DNA from: an uncultured Lachnospiraceae bacterium
GTDB lineage: Bacteria; Bacillota; Clostridia; Lachnospirales; Lachnospiraceae
Direction of reading: 5' to 3'
Length of the DNA: 10,218 bases
Assembly (NCBI GenBank): GCA_910588865.1
Contig: CAJUSJ010000117.1
Location: 1-10,218, forward strand
Of the stretch, positions 6,591 through 10,218 are shown in pieces. Numbering within the stretch: the first letter of the stretch is position 1; the number at the start of each line of letters is the position of its first letter. Position numbers and translations under genes: made by a program. The notes under the pieces were generated by a model that was not told the origin of the DNA, ran no database searches, and saw nothing but the letters and a program-made list of their open reading frames with translations.

Positions 6591-8292
6591 ACTCAAAATA
6601 ACCGTAGGAATAGACAGGCACATCTCCCGGAACCATGTACACACCCTTTAAGTTCTCTTTCTTAAGAGCAGGCTCATTGAAATCAAACAGGGGGATCACA
6701 TACACATTCTCCTCAACCAGATAATCCTCAATCTCATGAAGCTTGTTCATGTACTCGGTCCTGTCCACGATCTTGGTCACATCCACCATCATCTGATCAT
6801 ACTTGTCATCAGAAACCGCGGGAACCGGCTGCATGGCCTTGGTCCACTGGGTCAGGAACTCGGAAGGATCGTTTGAGGACATCAGTCCATACCTGGACAT
6901 CTCAAAGTCGCCCTGGTCGATCTGGTCGTAGAACACGCCGGACTCTACCACTTCCAGTTCCACCTGGATGCCCACCGCCTTCCACATCTGCTCCAGCATC
7001 TGGGCCACATCCGCATGGATAGAGTTGTTGGAATACTTGTACTTCAGGGTAAGAGGATTGGACTCATCATAGCCAGCCCCCGCCAGCAGCTCTTTGGCCT
7101 TTTCCGGATCATACTGCTGATACGCTACCCTCTCGTCACCCTCCGCGCGGAACTCCTTCTCCGCGCCCATCATGCCGTGGGGCACATAGCCGTAAAGAGG
7201 AGTGTAGAAATCCCCCGCGTTGATGGCCTTTACGATCTCATCTCTGTCAATGGAGATGGCCAGAGCCCGGCGTACATTTACATCCTTGAGGGCCTCTGGT
7301 CCCTTCTCGCCGGAATTCAGGTTGATGGAGTACACGGACTGCTGAGGACGGTTCCACAGCTCGTTAGGGTTGTCATAGGTTGCCACGATGGAGGCGTTGA
7401 TCGCCAGGGCGGCGTCAATATCCCCTGTCTTAAAGGCAGCCGCCTGGGCGTCCATGTCGGGCATAACCTGGAACGTGATCTCATCTACCGTCACATTGGC
7501 CGCGTCATAGTAAGTATCATTTTTTGTCAGAACTACTTTCTCATTTTCATTGCAGTAATCCAGAACATAAGCGCCTGTGGTAGGATACCCCGGCTCCATG
7601 GCCCACTCGCTGTAACCTGCCTCCGCCACATCGGCCCTCAGGGGAAGGTAACCTGCCACACACAGAAGGCCGCTGAAAAACGCGCAGGGGGTCTTTAAAT
7701 GATAGACAATAGTCAGGTCGTCTAAAGCTTCCACTCCCGCGAAAGAGAAGGTGTCCAGATCCACTTCCGTGTCCGCTAAGTACTCCTCCGCCCCATCCAG
7801 GTAGCGGACAAGCTTGTCAGTGACAAACCCGTTCTCCGCTCCATAGGTTAAGTTCCTGTTTACCGCAAACACAAAGTCATTTGCCGTAACCGGCTCCCCG
7901 TCGCTCCAGGTAAGGCCCTCTTTAAGTTTTATGGTATAAGTAAGGCCATCCTCGCTGACCTCCGGGTCCCCTGCCGCCAGATCCGGCACCACGCTGCCAT
8001 CCTCCAGCTTTTTGTAAAGTCCCGCGTACATGTGGGCGATGGCAAAACGGTTGACGGTTTCTGTGGAAAGACCGGGATCCAGAGTGGTGAACTGCTGGGC
8101 AACGCCTACCGTCACGGACACCGGCTCCCCGTTATCCTCACCCGCGTCCCCGCCGTCCGCTGTCTGGCCCTGGCTTCCTGCCCCGGCCGCGCTTCCCTGT
8201 GTTTCCCCGCTTCCTCCCTGGCCGCCGCAGCCCGCCAGAAGGCCCGCGCACATGGCGGCGGAGAGCATTACAGATAGGATCTTTTTCTTCAT
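6589..8292 (-). CDS. Peptide ABC transporter substrate-binding lipoprotein (SBP family 5, DppA/OppA type)
   Basis: This is the extracellular peptide receptor of the importer, 567 residues. Residues 1-21 are a lipoprotein signal peptide (MKKKILSVML...LLAG) with Cys22 as the lipidation site, so the mature protein should be anchored on the outer face of the membrane. A Gly/Ser/Gln-rich flexible linker (about 23-57) precedes the binding domain. The family 5 hallmark WSDGEPVTANDF is at 129-140, and the overall length and the C-terminal region (EENVYVIPLFDF) fit the family. AGGAGG (8302-8307) nine bases upstream selects ATG 8292. Earlier in-frame ATGs lie in the leader or promoter and are rejected. 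As first gene of the operon it can be made in excess over the membrane parts. Ligand class is inferred as peptides from the companion Opp/Dpp subunits and peptidase; family 5 also includes nickel, heme and sugar-oligomer binders. Confidence 0.95.
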   Translation of the reverse strand: MKKKILSVMLSAAMCAGLLAGCGGQGGSGETQGSAAGAGSQGQTADGGDAGEDNGEPVSVTVGVAQQFTTLDPGLSTETVNRFAIAHMYAGLYKKLEDGSVVPDLAAGDPEVSEDGLTYTIKLKEGLTWSDGEPVTANDFVFAVNRNLTYGAENGFVTDKLVRYLDGAEEYLADTEVDLDTFSFAGVEALDDLTIVYHLKTPCAFFSGLLCVAGYLPLRADVAEAGYSEWAMEPGYPTTGAYVLDYCNENEKVVLTKNDTYYDAANVTVDEITFQVMPDMDAQAAAFKTGDIDAALAINASIVATYDNPNELWNRPQQSVYSINLNSGEKGPEALKDVNVRRALAISIDRDEIVKAINAGDFYTPLYGYVPHGMMGAEKEFRAEGDERVAYQQYDPEKAKELLAGAGYDESNPLTLKYKYSNNSIHADVAQMLEQMWKAVGIQVELEVVESGVFYDQIDQGDFEMSRYGLMSSNDPSEFLTQWTKAMQPVPAVSDDKYDQMMVDVTKIVDRTEYMNKLHEIEDYLVEENVYVIPLFDFNEPALKKENLKGVYMVPGDVPVYSYGYFE

Positions 8293-8301
8293 AATCGGTT
8301 T

Positions 8302-8307
8302 CCTCCT
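8302..8307 (-). promoter_or_regulatory. Ribosome binding site fixing the lipoprotein start
   Basis: A perfect AGGAGG nine bases before ATG 8292. It decides between this start, which gives a clean lipoprotein signal peptide, and in-frame ATGs at 8310 and 8370 that would add residues incompatible with one. Confidence 0.8.
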
Positions 8308-8341
8308 CATTTTACCTTTGTCAGAACAAAGCAATGAGTGT

Positions 8342-8370
8342 ATTATACAACCAAATGCATAAAAATTCAA
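8342..8370 (-). promoter_or_regulatory. Sigma-A-type promoter of the peptide transport operon
   Basis: On the minus strand TTGAAT (8365-8370), a 17-base spacer and a perfect TATAAT (8342-8347) are followed by a likely start near 8335. The leader is about 43 bases and opens with a small six-base-pair hairpin (8316-8331, CTTTGT/ACAAAG, four-base loop) that could stabilise the 5' end. The promoter begins one base after the end of the nitroreductase frame, so the operon has its own promoter. Confidence 0.8.
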
Positions 8371-8371
8371 T

Positions 8372-9094
8372 CTAAAAATTTTCTAAATATTTCTTTACGG
8401 AACGACTCATTTCTATGGAAAAATCACTGTTGTACTTTCTCTGGCAAAACGCCTGAATCCAGCTGTCAAAATCCCCGCCCTTATAATTTTTCCGGAGCAT
8501 GTCTCTAAGCTCCTCCTCCCCGAGGCGGCGGTAGGTGTTCTCATGGACAAGATACTCCTGTTCGCATCTTTCCGGCTTTACCCGCCGCTTCTACTGCTGG
8601 GTGGGGTACCCGAACACCACCATGGCGGCGGGAAATACCCAGGGGGGAAGGTTTAAAAGCTCCCTGTGGATCTCACACCGCTCCATCACGTCTCCGATGT
8701 AGCAGGAGCCGATTCCTAAGCTCCACGCCGCTGTCACCGCGTTCTGGGCCGCTATAGCCGCGTCTGTCACCGCCAGCATCAGATCACCGGCACCTGGCTT
8801 TCTGGGCTCACAGTTTCCCGCCTCATAAGCGTCATACCACTTCTGACAGTCCGCGCAGAAAATCAGTACCATATGGGCTCTGGTGATAAAGGGCTGGTGG
8901 TCGCAGGTCTCTGACAATTTTTCTTTTAGGTTCTGATCCGTGATATCCAGGATGGTGTACAGCTGCTGATTCCCCGCCGTAGGGGCTTCCATGGCGGCCT
9001 GTATAATCGTCCTCTTTAGCTCCGCCGTAATGGGCTGATCCGTAAAAGCCCGCACGGATTTTCTTTCCATCAATTCTTCTATGGTTCTGTTCAT
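8372..9094 (-). pseudogene. Nitroreductase-family protein interrupted by an in-frame TAG
   Basis: FMN-dependent nitroreductase-family oxidoreductase. From ATG 9094 (AGGAGGA at 9101-9107) it reads 167 residues with the family marks: ERKSVRAF near the N-terminus (FMN phosphate contact), APTAGNQQLY, AVTAAWSLGIGSCYIGD and VFGYPTQQ. A TAG at 8591-8593 then stops it. The same frame continues for 72 more sense codons to a second TAG (8372-8374), reading KRRVKPERCEQEYLVHENTY, then FCQRKYNSDFSIEMSRSV. That is the C-terminal block I associate with clostridial nitroreductases of about 240 residues. The TAG follows two CAG codons, so one C-to-T change of a Gln codon explains it. The 167-residue product keeps most of the flavin-binding core but lacks the C-terminal segment, which often contributes to dimerisation. 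It may be a recent pseudogene, a truncated but active enzyme, or a read-through gene. No promoter of its own is obvious. Confidence 0.8.
8377..8391. promoter_or_regulatory. Possible CodY box upstream of the operon promoter
   Basis: The plus strand reads AATTTTCTAAATATT. Against the CodY consensus AATTTTCWGAAAATT this is 13 of 15 matches, with mismatches at positions 9 and 12. It sits six bases upstream of the -35 element. CodY is known to repress peptide-uptake operons in many Firmicutes when amino acids are plentiful. The site falls in AT-rich DNA that also encodes the end of the nitroreductase frame, so a chance match is quite possible, and whether this organism has CodY is unknown. Confidence 0.35.
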
Positions 9095-9154
9095 ATGATT
9101 TCCTCCTGGTAAATTCTTTTAATTAATTCAGCAATTTTCATCCCCTTTACAGGC

Positions 9155-9191
9155 AAAAAGCTTAAATCTCTGTCATTCCAGAGACTTAAGC
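9155..9191 (-). terminator. Rho-independent terminator after the regulator remnant
   Basis: A 13-base-pair stem with one G-U pair (9179-9191 with 9160-9172) and a six-base loop is followed on the minus strand by TTTTT (9155-9159). It would end transcription coming from the regulator remnant before the nitroreductase gene, 60 bases further on. Confidence 0.8.
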
Positions 9192-9206
9192 CTAAGTTTC
9201 TGTCTC

Positions 9207-9809
9207 TCAGGTCAGAAAACCCGGGAGACCGAGCAGGTGGGTCTGCTCCCAATCCTTTCCCGAATAGTCAAAACATACCACCGAATAATCCTCGGGAATC
9301 TTCTTTCCCGCCTTTTTCAGCACCATGAGCACGGTCCGCGGAATCATATAATTACAGCATACAATGGCCGTGCACTTAGGGATGGCGCGGATAAAACGGG
9401 TGATCTCTTTGGCATAAGACAGGTCATGAGCCTCATTGGAGACGCGCCACTTTACATAGTCATCATCAAATTCCGCCCCAAACCGCAGCAAGGCCCGGAC
9501 ATACCCCTGATATTTCTCGGTGCTCTGATAATTGTCATACACGATAATCCCCGCGACGCGGCGGTGGCCGTCCTGGGTCATCCGGTAAATCATCTCCCGC
9601 GCGCAGCGCTGATCGTTATTGATTACCCGGGGGAATTTCAGATCCTTATAATAGTTATTATAGAAAACTACCGGAAGCTTCTGGTGATATAGATTATAAT
9701 AACAATCCAGGTTGGGGTTAATCAGGCTGGCCTTCACCCCGTCGATGATCAGCCCGTCAAAGTCCTGATGGGCCACCATATTGAGACATTTCCGCTCGCT
9801 GCTGGTCTG
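9207..9809 (-). pseudogene. Remnant of an AraR-like (LacI-superfamily) regulator, ligand-binding part only
   Basis: About 200 residues match, by pattern, the periplasmic-binding-protein-type effector domain of LacI-superfamily regulators, most like the AraR branch (GntR-type DNA-binding domain fused to a LacI-type sensor). Visible marks are DFDGLIIDGVKASL, NPNLDCYYNLY, LPVVFYNNYY, GHRRVAGIIVYDNYQSTEKY with YQGYVRALL, CTAIVCCNY and the IPEDYSVVCFDYS block. Everything before the first subdomain is missing, including any helix-turn-helix. The C-terminus ends soon after FDYSGKDWEQ, where relatives have roughly 35-40 more residues. The only plausible Met (9779) has no ribosome binding site. The upstream boundary is the terminator of the tRNA-Leu genes. 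It cannot bind DNA as a normal repressor, and I judge it a decayed fragment. Confidence 0.75.
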
Positions 9810-9810
9810 T

Positions 9811-9855
9811 AAAATAAAAATGGCGGAAAACCCGATAAAATCAAGGTTTCCCGCC
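9811..9855 (-). terminator. Rho-independent terminator of the tRNA-Leu pair
   Basis: An 11-base-pair stem with one G-U pair (GGCGGGAAACC, 9845-9855, with GGTTTTCCGCC, 9822-9832), a 12-base loop and an ATTTTTATTTT tail follow the second tRNA-Leu gene by about ten bases. It is directly followed by the regulator remnant. Confidence 0.85.
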
Positions 9856-9866
9856 CTTAAACGACA

Positions 9867-9950
9867 TGCAGAAGATGGGAGTCGAACCCACAAGGTATTG
9901 CTACCACACGGACCTGAACCGTGCGCGTCTGCCAATTCCGCCACTTCTGC
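9867..9950 (-). tRNA. tRNA-Leu (anticodon CAG)
   Basis: Class II tRNA of 84 bases with a seven-pair acceptor stem (GCAGAAG/CTTCTGC), A as discriminator base, D-arm TGGCGGAATTGGCAGACG, anticodon stem CACGG/CCGTG closing the loop TTCAGGT (anticodon CAG, reads CUG), a long variable arm and T-loop TTCGACT. No CCA is encoded. It lies three bases downstream of the other tRNA-Leu gene and is followed by a terminator, so the two form one transcript. Confidence 0.95.
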
Positions 9951-9953
9951 GTC

Positions 9954-10037
9954 TGCGGGAGATGGGACTTGAACCCACACGAGCATACACCCACAAGATC
10001 CTTAGTCTTGCCTGTCTGCCAATTCCAGCACTCCCGC
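9954..10037 (-). tRNA. tRNA-Leu (anticodon AAG)
   Basis: Class II tRNA of 84 bases with acceptor stem GCGGGAG/CTCCCGC, discriminator A, anticodon stem CAAGA/TCTTG and loop CTAAGGA, giving anticodon AAG. It also has a long variable arm and T-loop TTCAAGT. No CCA is encoded. The A at position 34 is normally deaminated to inosine, which would allow reading of CUU, CUC and CUA. This anticodon is uncommon in bacteria but known in some Firmicutes. It is the first gene of the pair. Confidence 0.93.
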
Positions 10038-10048
10038 GAACGAATAAC

Positions 10049-10077
10049 AGTATATCACATAAATTCCATTTAATCAA
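10049..10077 (-). promoter_or_regulatory. Promoter of the tRNA-Leu pair
   Basis: On the minus strand TTGATT (10072-10077), a 17-base spacer and TATACT (10049-10054). The likely start is a few bases before the tRNA 5' end at 10037, so the leader is very short. Confidence 0.7.
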
Positions 10078-10121
10078 CCATTTTTTACAAATTTTTTTAA
10101 ATTATTTTTTTCACTCCCCTC

Positions 10122-10149
10122 TTGACATTTAGCAAAAGCTGAGTATAAT
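10122..10149 (+). promoter_or_regulatory. Promoter of tRNA-Asn
   Basis: A consensus TTGACA (10122-10127), a 16-base spacer and a perfect TATAAT (10144-10149). The start would be near 10156, about ten bases before the tRNA. It is divergent from the tRNA-Leu promoter, with about 45 bases of very AT-rich DNA between the two -35 elements. Confidence 0.85.
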
Positions 10150-10165
10150 AAATTAATATAAATAT

Positions 10166-10218
10166 TCCTTGATAGCTCAGTCGGTAGAGCATGCGGCTGT
10201 TAACCGCAGTGTCGTTGG
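10166..10218 (+). tRNA. tRNA-Asn (anticodon GTT), cut by the right window edge
   Basis: The 5' 53 bases of a tRNA: acceptor strand TCCTTGA, D-arm TAGCTCAGTCGGTAGAGCA, anticodon stem TGCGG/CCGCA enclosing CTGTTAA (anticodon GTT) and the start of the T-arm (GTTGG). The 3' part lies outside the window. A strong promoter directly upstream suggests it may lead a further tRNA cluster to the right. Confidence 0.93.

Noticed and set aside
7015..7698. 227-codon open frame on the plus strand
   Set aside because: Antisense to the lipoprotein gene, with no ribosome binding site and no recognisable family.
8293..8370. Longer N-terminus for the binding lipoprotein
   Set aside because: The upstream codons cover the promoter and leader and would spoil the lipoprotein signal peptide.
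8591..8593. TAG as a reassigned or pyrrolysine codon as the default explanation
   Set aside because: Other genes in the window end normally at TAG, nitroreductases do not need such a residue, and a single CAG to TAG change is simpler; kept only as an alternative to test.
9810..9986. Reading the regulator remnant upstream through the tRNA region as a 259-residue protein
   Set aside because: Those codons are the translated tRNA-Leu genes and their terminator, not protein-coding sequence.
1..10218. Insertion sequences, prophage genes, CRISPR arrays or riboswitches
   Set aside because: No transposase, integrase, spaced direct repeats or recognisable aptamer pattern was seen by eye on either strand.

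Overview
The window looks like chromosome of a Gram-positive Firmicute, most likely a gut Clostridia/Lachnospiraceae-type bacterium. Genes carry strong AGGAGG-type ribosome binding sites, TTGaca/TATAAT promoters and T-tailed hairpin terminators. Coding DNA is fairly GC-rich and gene-free DNA is AT-rich, the main substrate-binding protein is a lipoprotein, and the encoded tRNAs lack a genomic CCA end. This assignment is inferred from style, not from a marker gene.

Most of the window (about 8370 down to 540, minus strand) is one six-gene operon. In order of transcription it encodes a lipoprotein peptide-binding protein, a cytoplasmic S9-family prolyl-oligopeptidase-like serine peptidase, two Opp/Dpp-type permeases and two Opp/Dpp-type ATPases. 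Promoter (8342-8370) and terminator (541-583) are both visible, and gaps between genes run from a small overlap to about 50 bases. The expected logic is that peptides are captured outside the membrane, imported at the cost of ATP, and trimmed by the co-expressed peptidase. A 13/15 match to the CodY-box consensus lies just upstream of the promoter and could tie the operon to amino-acid supply.

Upstream of the operon (8372-9094, minus) is a nitroreductase-family gene whose reading frame is cut by an in-frame TAG after codon 167. The same frame then continues for 72 codons that look like the normal C-terminus of clostridial nitroreductases. Further upstream (9207-9809, minus) is a remnant of a LacI-superfamily, AraR-like regulator without its DNA-binding domain, enclosed between two terminators. 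Next come a tandem pair of tRNA-Leu genes (anticodons CAG and AAG, minus strand) and, divergently, the start of a tRNA-Asn(GTT) gene that leaves the window on the right. Both tRNA units have clear promoters.

At the left edge (1-318, minus) is a small gene with an excellent promoter and ribosome binding site. It encodes 59 residues before a TAG, and one extra T in a T5 run would join it to a protein-like frame that leaves the window. Together with the nitroreductase and the regulator remnant, this means three interrupted genes flank an intact transport operon. No insertion sequence, CRISPR array or phage gene was seen.
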